A DNA stretch of 58,000 nucleotides from Cryptomeria japonica (taxonomy: Eukaryota > Streptophyta > Pinopsida > Cupressales > Cupressaceae). Below the pieces are notes generated by a model. That model had not been told where the DNA came from, searched no databases, and worked only from the letters and a program-made list of their open reading frames with translations. Below, in pieces: positions 36,256 through 47,073 of this stretch (the stretch's first letter is position 1; each line of letters opens with the position of its first letter). The DNA lies in assembly GCF_030272615.1 (NCBI RefSeq), contig NC_081407.1, positions 376,772,877 to 376,830,876 of the forward strand. Direction: 5' to 3'. The position numbers and the translations under genes were made by a program.

Positions 36256-39219
36256 CAATGAATTTATTGCAAATGACAAAGCCTTCACCTAGAAAGAAAT
36301 CAATGAAGTTCAAGAAGAAAGAAGTACATCCAGTTTTCCCCCCCTTGTCTGTATCATCTAATATTGACAATATTAGAGATACAAAGATTGGCCATTTGGA
36401 TCTCAATGAATTCTTTAAAAGAGTAAAAGAACCACTAGTATCTTATAAAATGGAGCCCACCATCAAAAATGAAATTGATTTGGTGGCGACCTTTCCTATG
36501 TTTGCACAAAATTTAAAATTTATGTTAGCCCTAGCCAATAGGTATGATTCTACAACTAGATCAGTGAAGGATGCAAATAGAAAGAAGACACTCATCAAGC
36601 TCAATGAGGATTTCTTTGATATGATCTTCAAGTGTTCCCCTATAGATCAATATGCTGATATTGACATGCAATCAACAATGTCTTATTTTGATAAAAAATC
36701 ATATAAGTGCAAAAGGAATATAAATGATAATTGCCTAAAAACACCCAGGCCTACAATTTCAAGATGGCCTGGAATTCTTCCTCGTAGTGATTTCATTGAG
36801 GAGGTCAATGATCTTATTACTCTTCTCAGTAGAGTAAAAGGCCTCCCGACTTCCAACACTTACTACAAGTGGATGTATTAGTACATTCACAATATCAGGT
36901 AGATTAAGAAGAAGATCTACTGGGGCAAGCTGATTGCATATGCTTTATGTGAGCAGTTGACCAAGGTTCCCACCACCTTGAAGTTATATATGACTTCCTA
37001 CCTTGTCTATGCAGTCACCTCAATGAGGCATTTTCCAGGCTTATCTACCACAGGTGACAGGAGTGAGGTTCCTGTTTACAAGTACTTCACTTAGTTGATT
37101 CTTAAAGAGATTTTACATCATTTTAGGAGGATCATTGATGCCTTATTTTCTCATTACATGGGCTTGTTTGATATAGATCTTCATAACAAAATAGTGTCAG
37201 ATGAAGCTTGGAAGGCAGTGAGTGAATATGGTTGTATTTTCTTACAATGTCTCACATTTACATACATCAGGATTGGATGCTTTGATGGAGAAACCTTTAT
37301 GCTCCCAATGTATCCATCAGACAAGATCATCCTTATGGAAATGGCTCATCAAATGATATCAATCCATGAGTGTCAATTTGGAGCTCATAAGATAGGTATC
37401 GAGTTTTCTATTGCCATAGGGAGATGCTCAAACTTCTTTCTGTAGGGAAGTTAAGTAGCCGAACAACTTCCTACACTAACCTTGAGAGGAGGGTTATGAA
37501 TTTTTTTTTACAGATCATTACAAAAATTATAGAAACTTAACATAAATAAACATAATACCATGCATATAAAAAAACAACACAGTTATTTACGGGGGGGAAA
37601 TCGTTTCGGGAGAAAAACCCCACACTCCAAAAGCAGCTCAATATATTATTCAATAATCAATAACAAATTATAATATACTTGCAGATAAATCTCTTCAAAG
37701 GAATACCACTAATCAGAGACTTAGAGGTAACTCAACAGCCATAAGTATCTTACACACAACCTCTATCTCACACACCTCATATATAGGAGATACAATACAA
37801 GAAACCGTCAAACGATATTACAAAACCATGGGCTAAAACCACCCAATAAAGTAGAGCCAACCTTATCTCCATTATAGATGCTTTACAATGTGTCAAAACA
37901 CACATCAACATGTTTTCCTCGCTTTTACAACTCATTTATGTGTTTGATGCAATTTATATTTCCTATTTCAAGATTCCAAACTTTTGGAGGCCATAACTTG
38001 TGAACCGTGTGTCCGATTGATGAACTGTTTGAATCGCTAAAAAGATTGCGAAGTGATATATCACCTTGTAAATAGATACATCATTTATGCCCACTTCTTA
38101 GGTAATTTAAGAGCCTCTAAAGTCATCAAAATTAATTTTAACCTTTCATTGCACCCTCCAAAAACAAAAACTTTGATATCTTCAAAACTAGCTATGATCT
38201 TGTGACAAAAATTTACTAGCATGCTCATCTAGCCAACCAAAATCTTTGGGAATAATTTCACACCATTTAATGCTCAAACAAAAAGTTACTATAAATAGTA
38301 ACCTCATGCAAGGTTGAGACACCATTTTCCCAACACTTTCAAGCATCTTGTGACAATGCTAAATGAAGAGAAGGTGAAGAAGGATAACTTGAAGAAATAA
38401 GTTGATCAAATCACAAAAGTCTTGATCAAGATTACCAAATATTCAGAGCTAATTGATCTGGTCACTTCTTCAGTGGATGAGTAAGTTATTAAATAAGATG
38501 AATAGGTAAATTATCGTATAAGAAAAGTGGGTGAATGGATGGATAGATTGTTGAGACAGGGAACTCATCTCCTATGTTCAACAGTCACTCTTGTAAACAA
38601 CTTGGAGGAGGTAAGAATTAAAATTGATAAAACTTTGAATTTGTTTTTAAATGAATTGGAAACACATGAGAAGGAATTTGACTCTTTGTTGAAGTTAGAG
38701 GATTTCTAGTTAGATGTTCTGGTTGATAATGGAGTGATCCCTTCAAGGGAGATGTACATTGAGCAATGGGAAATACTGGAAAACTAGATGGATGTTCTTG
38801 AGGTGCTTATCAAAGATTTGAGGAAAGCACATAAAGAATGTAATGATAAAGGGAACAACATCATCAAAAATATTTCATCTCTTCCTTGCACTTTCCTTGA
38901 TGGGAATCAAGATCCCCTTCATGAAGATGCTATTGTCAAAGAATTTAGTTTGCTGATTGGTGAAGAGGTTGATAAACAAGCTTTCTCATTATCCTTAATT
39001 GATAATTTGGTCGATAGCCAGGTAAATCTAGATGATTTAGCCTCTCTCCTGAAGAAATATAAGAAATGCTACTTGAGCCTTAGAGTTTCTATTACCCAGG
39101 TCAAGGTCATCACAAGTCACACTAAAGGACCTAATCAGGAACAAATGAAAGCATATCTGCAAAAGTTTGATGAATTCATGAAGCGGGATCAGAATGGAGT
39201 GTCTGATGACATGTATTAG
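36256..39219 (+). pseudogene. Unknown transposon-associated protein, split by a solo LTR
   Basis: The left part (36256-37440) has its start in the gap. It reads through a basic N-terminal segment, then LNEDFFDMIFKCSP, WPGILPRSDFIEEVNDLITL, YMTSYLVYAVTSMRHFPGL and MEMAHQMISIHECQFGAHKI. Stops in this part are TAG (36879, 36900, 37092). After the LTR insertion a coiled-coil part follows in one frame from 38341 to 39219 (MLNEEKVKKDNLKK, IDKTLNLFLNELETHEKEF, QEQMKAYLQKFDEFMKR), with TAA and TAG interruptions. The two parts need a one-base shift to join after removal of the LTR. The architecture (globular half plus coil) resembles ORF2 at 25102-28305. I recall similar sequences as unnamed proteins of plant repeats but cannot name a domain. 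No pol motif is present. Confidence 0.55.
37441..38335 (-). mobile_element. Solo LTR, copia type (895 bp) with CTTTC duplication
   Basis: Bounded by TGTAGGGAA on the left and TTCCCAACA on the right, flanked by CTTTC at 37436-37440 and 38336-38340. On the minus strand it runs TGTTGGGAAAATGG to CTTCCCTACA and carries a TTCATAACCCTCCTCTCAA block near its end, similar to the copia U5 motif elsewhere in the window. No internal sequence, primer site or second LTR is present, so it is a solo LTR left by recombination. It interrupts the unknown pseudogene. Confidence 0.85.
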
Positions 39220-40665
39220 TTTTTATTGTAGATGCATTTTTGAATAAAACTTTGACACTTGAAGTGTCATTTTGTATTTAGTTTTTGCACTTAGGCAATG
39301 CGCGAGTTCGAAGTCAATTAGGACTCTTCTTTGAATTAGTCATAATTTTTCCTAGATTTTCTTAGCACACATCTCCTATATATATGAGGTTTCTTATGGT
39401 AATTGGGATTGATTATCTTGAATTTATATGCCAAAACTTTGCTCAAGTGAAGAGCTAAAAAGTGAAACTTTTTGTTCCTTTTGTGATTTTACAAACTCCA
39501 TGAAATAAAAAGGAAGCTTTGGCATCCAAACTTTGTGTTGGATTAATTGTTGTTTTATGGTGAGAGTGTTCTTATGTCATTTTCATTGTAATTTATTGTA
39601 TTGATCAAGTAAAGGCGTGTTGAGAGAATATTGTTAATGTATAGAGGAAATTGTTAATTTGTTAACTTTGTGTCATATATTGGCCATTGTTACTAGAAAT
39701 AAGAATTGGTGAACATGATATCATCTTGAAGACTTTGTGATTCATATTGATATTTTTAGGATAAAATTAGTTGAGATATATTAAGGAAACACTTTGGAGA
39801 CTTTGTACTTTATTGTGTTACCTTGGAAAAGGAAAATAGTGATTTTAAGACTTTGAGCTCCTTTCATTATTTTTAGAAAAATATCATAAAGAGTTATAAC
39901 AAGGAATCAAGATAAAGGATTTGTGCTTTATTTTGATTTTCTTGATTAACACTTTGGGTTATAGGGGAAGTTATTTGAAGAAAGGTTGATAGGAGAAGAA
40001 TGATTTGAAGACTTTGAGCTTAAGTGCTCCTTCTCGTCCTGGAGAAGCAACATAGGACTTTGGGCCTTTATAGAAACTTTGCTTCTTTCCTTATCTATAT
40101 TTTACTTATTCTTGTACTTTGAGTTAATTTTTAATGTCAAAATTATAAAGAATCATCACTACTCTATATTGTAAATTCTTTCTTTAAGTAAGAGGAAAAG
40201 AATAACATCTATCTTAAAAAAGAGGATAGGATGATGCAACACCCAGTGTTAGAATAAAAATTAAAGGTTGTATCTTATTTTAGTAAAGTAGAATATAAAT
40301 TTAAAGGGTGAGCCTCCCCTTAGAAGAATAGGAGAGATTAAATCTCATGTGCTGTGTTTGAAACTACAATTTTGTAAATTCACCTAGTTTACAAAATTTT
40401 GAACCAATAAGCTCCAAGAGATGCGTACATTGCAAACAAGTCCAATGGTATCTTGGGATATGAAAGGTTAGGATGCCAATAAAATTTGACCTTTGTAGAA
40501 GCATTTCTAAATAACTATTTTAATGAAAGGTTGTTAGTAATAAAGGTTTCATTATGCACACATAATTTGATATGTCAACTACTTGTGTGACAAGACAAAC
40601 TTGAAACAAACACTTCCCTTTTCTTTATTGCTTTTGATAGTTTTTGAGCTCCAAGAGAATCATAC
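39220..40665. other. Non-coding stretch after the unknown pseudogene
   Basis: No coding region recognised. AT-rich, with the word GACTTTG recurring about six times between 39700 and 40100. It probably belongs to the 3' part of the element that carries the preceding pseudogene, but I found no convincing LTR ends. Confidence 0.3.
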
Positions 40666-41417
40666 TGTAGCATCCTAAATTTTACTTTCATACAATTTTT
40701 TCCTCACCTAGGCCTCACTTTGGTGTTCTGGTTTCCAAGGCTTTATTGGAATGCTGATTTTGCTCACACCACTTGGCTATTCCACATTTTCATCAATTTC
40801 CCAGTTTCACCCCATTTTTGGAGTCCTAATTTCCAAGACCAGGACATACCTCACCTTGGTCCCAAATTAGGACCAAGGCATACCTTTCCCTAGTCCTAAA
40901 TCAGGACCAGGGCATACCACACATTGGGCCTCTTAATTGGGCCCCAAATTGCACCCCCTAATGATCATCATGAATGAGAAGAGCTACTTGGGAAATTTGA
41001 TAGAGTCAACAATGACGAATAGGTCAACTTTCGATGAAAAAAATTCAAAGGAATAGGAAGGATCCATGCTACCTGGTCCTGAAAAATTAGGTCAAACTTT
41101 TAGGAATAGGTCAAACACATCTTATTTCTCCCAAATCCAAGTTTGTGGCTCAGTGGGGTATCTGTAGCTTACTATTTATGTCAGATTGCTTCAATAATTC
41201 ATTGTTTTGCCCTAATTTCATAATCAATCCAATTCAACTTAAGAAAGAGGCTAAATAATAATCAACCAATTGAATCTAATTAGAATCTTAGTCTCTTTCC
41301 CACAAGAATAGAGCCTCGATCTATTGGGTTCAACCCTCTTTAAATGTGGTGGTGTTAATTGGGCTAGTTAGTGATTTTATTATCTTAAACCCTAATTCTC
41401 AATTTTCATATATTACA
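40666..41417 (+). repeat. Probable 5' LTR of the host Ty3/gypsy element (752 bp)
   Basis: Starts TGTAGCATCCTAAATTTT and ends CATATATTACA, with a short TGTA...TACA inverted end, followed by TTTTGGTGAACTCAACATC, a plausible but unassigned primer site. It contains a dyad around GACCAGG...CCTTGGTCC (40838-40915). It is followed at a suitable distance by the gag start. The second LTR is outside the window, so the limits are inferred. Confidence 0.5.
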
Positions 41418-41768
41418 TTTTGGTGAACTCAACATCTTGCATGCCTAATTTTGATTTATTATCTCAGATATAATTTTGTATACATTCTAAAATTTAAATT
41501 TGTACTCATAATTGTTATTTTACATTGAATTTCATAAGTTTAGAGGTTAAATTCACAATTTATTATTCTAAAATTAACTTTTGGGTTGCATAATTTTTCA
41601 AAAGTATTTTTAGATCTGATTATTGTGACATGTTATGTTATGATTTAAATGCATTTATTATTCAAAATCACAATTCAAATTTCTTATTTAATTGGTTAAT
41701 TAATCATTGTTACAACAAATTGCATTCCTTAATCATAGTTTTTGCATTCAAATTTCCCTCCTTTGTGC

Positions 41769-43056
41769 ATGAGTTTTGTTACCATTAGTCCTACATACAA
41801 TATTCCCATGAGAAGAAGTTGTATAATTAAGGCTTCCCAAGGTTTAATCATTGAGGATATGGAGCATCAATTGGATCAATTATTCCATGTTGGTGGTTAC
41901 TCTAATCCAACTAATGACTTCATTTATCCACATTATCCTCATAATTCTCATGATATGGATGAATCACTAACTAGGGTTACTATTGACCAATTGGAGAACA
42001 TTGTCAACAAATTTGAAAATATTCAATAATGGATGAGTCAACAATACCCAGAAAGTGAGGCAATCCCTTTGATTCAAGGATTAAAGAGGATGGTACAAAG
42101 TGATAAAATTGGTGTTGATTTATTGTGTGGCCTTTCTCATATCATTGACACTAATATCATGCCAATCAAAAGTTGTGATGGAATACTTGATTACTCTCAA
42201 TCCACTAGTCAAGCTAATGATTTCATTCCTATCCCTACATCTTTTCCTAGTGTTCCTACATTCACATCCTCCATCATGGCCACTTCCGCACAAAATGTTA
42301 ATCCTACACATGTTAGTCATGGGGGAAATCCCATTAACCAATATTCTTACATACCTCCTAATTTCATGAATCCTCTATTTGTATCCCAATCATCTCCCAT
42401 ACAAACATACCATAGTGTTCCACCTCCCTATTCTAAACCTCCACCTATATATAACAATGTTACTCCTCCATCACAATCCAACACACTGTCCAATTTCAAT
42501 CCATCCACCAAAGCAACCATCAATAATCTATCCCAAACTGCTACATCTCTATAACAAAAAATGGCTTCCATTACTCAATTGAAGTTTAATGTGCCCATAT
42601 TTGACGTAGCGAACCCATTATTTGATGATATTGTCCATATGGTTCCTCCTAAACATATGGATGTCCCCAATTGGAGTTGCACAATGGAAAAGGTGACCCC
42701 TTGACTCATGTGAAGATATTTCAAACTTTGTGTAGTGATTTTTCTCATGACCAAAGACTTATGGCTAAATTGTTTACTCGAACTTTTAGAGATAAAAGAT
42801 TTGCAATGGTATTGTTCTTTGTCTCCTTATTCTATTACATAATTTCAACAATTGGCTAATGCTTTCATTCAAAAATTTCAAAATAATATTAGTCCTAAAA
42901 TTATTTTGACTAATTTGATTCATTGTAAGCAAGGAGTTAAATAAAAAGTAGTTGATTTCATTGGTAGATATAAACATTTGAATTCTCAAATTGCTTATCA
43001 AGTGCCTGATTATGATGGTCAAATAATATTTATTGCTAATTTACAAAAATACATTA
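41769..43056 (+). pseudogene. gag: Ty3/gypsy gag, 5' part, interrupted by a DNA transposon
   Basis: The frame from ATG 41769 gives an acidic N-terminal part (EDMEHQLDQLFHVGG, TRVTIDQLENIVNKFENIQ), TAA at 42027, then a Pro/Ser/Asn-rich region to TAA at 42552. After a frameshift near 42650 the capsid domain appears as ELHNGKGDPLTHVKIFQTLC and SDFSHDQRLMAKLFTRTFRD, then FQQLANAFIQKFQNNISPKI. The domain is cut at NLQKYI by the insertion at 43057. Joined with 56241 onwards, the nucleotides restore a contiguous gag reading (KYI then RDKI), which proves where the insertion landed. Stops and shifts show the gag was already dead or has decayed since. Confidence 0.8.
43053..43056. other. Target site duplication ATTA (left)
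   Basis: ATTA precedes the left inverted repeat and is repeated at 56237-56240 after the right one. Because GGG follows ATTA both inside the transposon and in the original target, parses of 6 bp (CATTAG) or 8 bp (CATTAGGG) cannot be excluded. Only 4 and 6 bp give symmetrical ends. Confidence 0.75.
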
Positions 43057-43091
43057 GGGTGAATTCACAAAACTGGTTCCCACTTTTGCCA
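43057..43091 (+). repeat. Left terminal inverted repeat
   Basis: Reads GGGTGAATTCACAAAACTGG then TTCCCACTTTTGCCA. It pairs with 56200-56236 with three mismatches in 31 bases and a 2-base length change before GCCA. Its inner half is repeated in inverse form at 43101-43117, giving a local hairpin. Confidence 0.9.
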
Positions 43092-43133
43092 ACGAAAGAA
43101 TTTGGCGAAAGTGGGAATTTCGGATTTGACAAT

Positions 43134-43290
43134 GTTCGAGCGAAACACAAATGTTCGCTCGGACTGCCCCTGGGAGTCCGAGCGAACCAAACGGTTCAAC
43201 TGGGTTCGAGCGAACACGATGGTTCGAGCGAACCCATTAAATATCGATATTTTAATGGGTTCGCTCGAACCCCCCATTCGCTCGAACCCT
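43134..43290. repeat. Left subterminal array of TTCGAGCGAA motifs
   Basis: About seven copies of TTCGAGCGAA or its complement TTCGCTCGAA (some with one change) lie within 157 bp, near 43135, 43153, 43181, 43205, 43223, 43260 and 43278, often with flanking G or GG and C or CC. Two of them form the arms of a larger palindrome centred near 43242. Likely transposase binding sites by analogy with subterminal repeats of other DNA transposons. Confidence 0.8.
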
Positions 43291-43291
43291 T

Positions 43292-43864
43292 GGCAGTTAG
43301 GGTTTTTTTTAAAATTTTATAAATATCGAAAATGACAGTTAAAAGGTCATTGTTACATTTGACTTTTTCTGTCTGGTGGGGGTTGGATCGAACCAGTCGT
43401 CAGCATCACGTCATCGAGCCTTGTCTGCAGCAGTTAGCATCTTTCTTATTTCAGTTTTCGACCCTTGTTATATCAGGTGCACAAAATAACCCTTTGTTTG
43501 GTTTAATAATGTCTTTTTTTATTAAATTTGTAAATAATTTATTTGTTAATTTAATTTTTTAATTAAATAATTATATATAGTTATTGGTTTTGAACATTTT
43601 AGAAAAATGTTTGATAATTTATTGTTTTTCATTATTTTTGAAAAATGTTTGATAATTTAATATTTTGATTGAAATGTGTAAATTTGTTTTTAAAATTACA
43701 TAATTGTATAGATGTATATTTTTTTCAACATTTTAAAAAATTGTTATGAAAAACATAGAAAACTACCCTGTAGTAAATCAGATCTTAGAAAAACATTAGC
43801 AAAAAAAGAAAAACGTTAAAAAAATTAATTTAAATAAACATTAGAAAATTTAGATACCAAATTT
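43292..43864. other. Non-coding left arm of the transposon
   Basis: AT-rich apart from a short GC-rich part at 43370-43440. No gene seen. Confidence 0.5.
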
Positions 43865-46765
43865 AAACAAATTAGACAAAATAAATTTCCTCTACAATGT
43901 GACCTATTTTCACATCCTATTACACGCACAACATGACCCCTTAAGACCACATATGACACTATACGTTCTCTTAGGAGGTCATAGAGGATCACATATAATA
44001 TAATAGTGTACATGTATGACATTCCCTTTAGGATCACATCTAGTGTCCTAAGGGGTCATACGTGGTTCTAAGGGGTCACACGTGTTATAACACATGCGGG
44101 ACCCCTTAGAATCGCATATGACCCCTTATAAAATTGTAGGGTGAATGACATACCCCTTAGTCCATCAAATAGTGTCTTAACACATACGTGACCCATTAAA
44201 ATCGCATATGACCCTTTATAAAATCAATCTTAGTGTGAACGACATATCCCAAAACCCATCACATAGCGTCTTAAGGGGTCGTATGTGGTCCTAAGGGGTC
44301 ACGCATGCTTTAACACATGCGTGACACCTTAGTAGGTCACATAGGACCCCTTATAACATCCTACTATACATATGACATTCCCCTTAGGATCACATAGTGT
44401 CATAAGGGGTCATATGTGGTTCTGAGGGGTCATGCATTTGTTATAACATATGCATGACCCCTTAGAACTGCATATGACCCCTTATAAAATCCTAGTGTGA
44501 ACGACATACCCCTTAGTCCATCACATAGTGTCTTAAGGGGTCCTATGTTGTCCTAAGGGGTCACGCATGCATTAACACATGTGTGACCCCTTAGTAGGTC
44601 ACATATGACCCCTTATAACATCCTACTGTACATATGACATTCCCCTTAGGATCATATAGTGTCCTAAGGGGTCATATGTGGTTAGACCCACATATGACCC
44701 CTTATAAAATCCTATAACCACATATGACCCCTTATAAAATCCTAGTGTGAACGACATACCCTTTAGTTCATCACATAGCGTCTTAAGGGTCGTATGTGGT
44801 CCTAGGGGCCACACATGCATTGACACATACGTGACCCCTTAGTAGGTCACATGTATGACCCCTAATAACATCCTACTGTACATATGACATTTCCTATGTG
44901 TCCTAAGGGGTTGAATATGTGGTCCTAAGGGCTCACGCATGCATTAACACATGCGTGACCCCTTATAGAATCCTAGTGTGAACGACATACCCCTTAGTCC
45001 ATCACATACTATCTTAAGGGGTCGTATGTGGTCCTAAGGGGTCAACATGCATTAACACATGCGTGACCCCCTTATAACATCCTATTGTACATATGACATT
45101 CCCCTTAGGATCATATAGTGTCCTAAGGGGTCATATGTGGTTAGACCCACATATGACCCCTTATAAAATCCTATAACCACATATGACCCCTTATAAAATC
45201 CTAGTGTGAACGACATACCCCTTAGCCCATCACATAGCGTCTTAAGGGGTCATATGTGGTCCTAAGGGGCCACGCATGCATTGACACATGCGTGACACCT
45301 TAGTAGGTCACATAGGACCCCTTATAACATCCTACTATACATATGACATTCCCCTTAGGATCACATAGTGTCATAAGGGGTCATATGTGGTTCTGAGGGG
45401 TCATGCATTTGTTATAACATATGCATGACCCCTTAGAACTACATATGACCCCTTATAAAATCCTAGTGTGAACGACATACCCCTTAGTCCATCACATAGT
45501 GTCTTAAGGGGTCCTATGTTGTCCTAAGGGGTCACGCATGCATTAACACATGTGTGACCCCTTAGTAGGTCACATATGACCCCTTATAACATCCTACTGT
45601 ACATATGACATTCCCCTTATGATCATATAGTGTCCTAAGGGGTCATATGTTGTCCTAAGGGGTCACGCATGCATTAACACATGTGTGACCCCTTAGTAGG
45701 TCACATATGACCCCTTATAACATCCTACTGTACATATGACATTCCCCTTAGGATCATATAGTGTCCTAAGGGGTCATATGTGGTTAGACCCACATATGAC
45801 CCCTTATAAAATCCTATAACCACATATGACCCCTTATAAAATCCTAGTGTGAACGACATACCCTTTAGTTCATCACATAGCGTCTTAAGGGTCGTATGTG
45901 GTCCTAGGGGCCACGCATGCATTGACACATACGTGACCCCTTAGTAGGTCACATGTATGACCCCTAATAACATCCTACTGTACATATGACATTTCCTATG
46001 TGTCCTAAGGGGTTGAATATGTGGTCCTAAGGGCTCACACATGCATTAACACATGCGTGACCCCTTATAACATCCTATTGTACATATGACATTCCCCTTA
46101 GGATCATATAGTGTCCTAAGGGGTCATATGTGGTTAGACCCACATATGACCCCTTATAAAATCCTATAACCACATATGACCCCTTATAAAATCCTAGTGT
46201 GAACGACATACCCCTTAGTTCATCACATAGCGTCTTAAGGGGTCATATGTGGTCCTAGGGGGCCACGCATGCATTGACACATACGTGACCCCTTAGTAGG
46301 TCACACATGACCCCTAATAACATCCTACTGTACATATGAAATTTCCTATGTGTCCTAAGGGGTTGAATATGTGGTCCTAAGGGCTCACGCATGCATTAAC
46401 ACATGCGTGACCCTTTATAGAATCCTAGTGTGAACGACATACCCCTTAGTCCATCACATACTATCTTAAGGGGTCGTATGTGGTCCTAAGGGGTCAACAT
46501 GCATTAACACATGCGTGACCCCTTATAACATCCTACTGTACATATGACATTCCCCTTAGGATCATATAGTGTCCTAAGGGGTCATATGTGGTTAGACCCA
46601 CATATGACCCCTTATAACATCCTACTGTACATATGACATTCCCCTTAGGATCATATAGTGTCCTAAGGGCTCATATGTGGTTAGACCCACATATGACCCC
46701 TTATAACATCCTACTATACATATGACATTCCCCTTAGGATCATATAGTGTCCTAACATACATATG
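43865..46765. repeat. Higher-order satellite of inverted-repeat units
   Basis: About 2.9 kb built from TAAGGGGTCATATGTGG and its complement, GGTCACGCATGC / GCATGCGTGACC, CCCCTTATAACATCCTACTG and GTGTGAACGACATACCCC. Long segments repeat almost exactly at offsets of 971 bp (44321 to 45292), 1,102 bp (44623 to 45725) and 350 bp (45983 to 46333). Many neighbouring units are perfect inverted repeats, for example 44665-44681 against 44688-44704. Open frames of 67 codons at 44623 and 45725 are by-products of the repeat. It lies between the left end and the cargo gene. Confidence 0.92.
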
Positions 46766-46887
46766 ACGTGTTAGATCTCTCTATTCTTGAATTTTTTATG
46801 TATGTCAAAGATTTAAATATGTACATGTACATTAGATCTCTCTATCTCTCTGAAATATATGTTATCTCTAGATCTGAAATATATGAA

Positions 46888-47031
46888 CTCTCTCTCTCTC
46901 TCACTGAAATATTTGAAATTTTTACATGTATTTTTTGAAAATGAAAATGATCTCTCTCTCTCTGTCATGAAGATTTATATGTATATAATCTCTCTCTCTC
47001 TCTCTCTCATGAAAATGATCTCTCTCTCTCT
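46888..47031 (+). promoter_or_regulatory. CT-rich leader or promoter region of the cargo gene
   Basis: Four (CT)n runs (about 46888-46902, 46952-46965, 46989-47008 and 47019-47031) lie just before the ATG at 47074. Pyrimidine CT repeats are common in plant core promoters and 5' leaders. A TATATGTATATAAT stretch sits at about 46976. The role is inferred from position only. Confidence 0.4.
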
Positions 47032-47073
47032 GCTTACGTATTTATTTTAACTTTATGACATGTACCTAGATAG

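Noticed and set aside
44623-45928. Two almost identical 67-codon frames 1,102 bp apart
   Set aside because: They are by-products of the higher-order satellite; both fall in inverted-repeat units and resemble no protein.
43865-46765. CRISPR-like array of repeats
   Set aside because: There are no unique spacers of constant length, units are mutually inverse, and the sequence context is a plant transposon.
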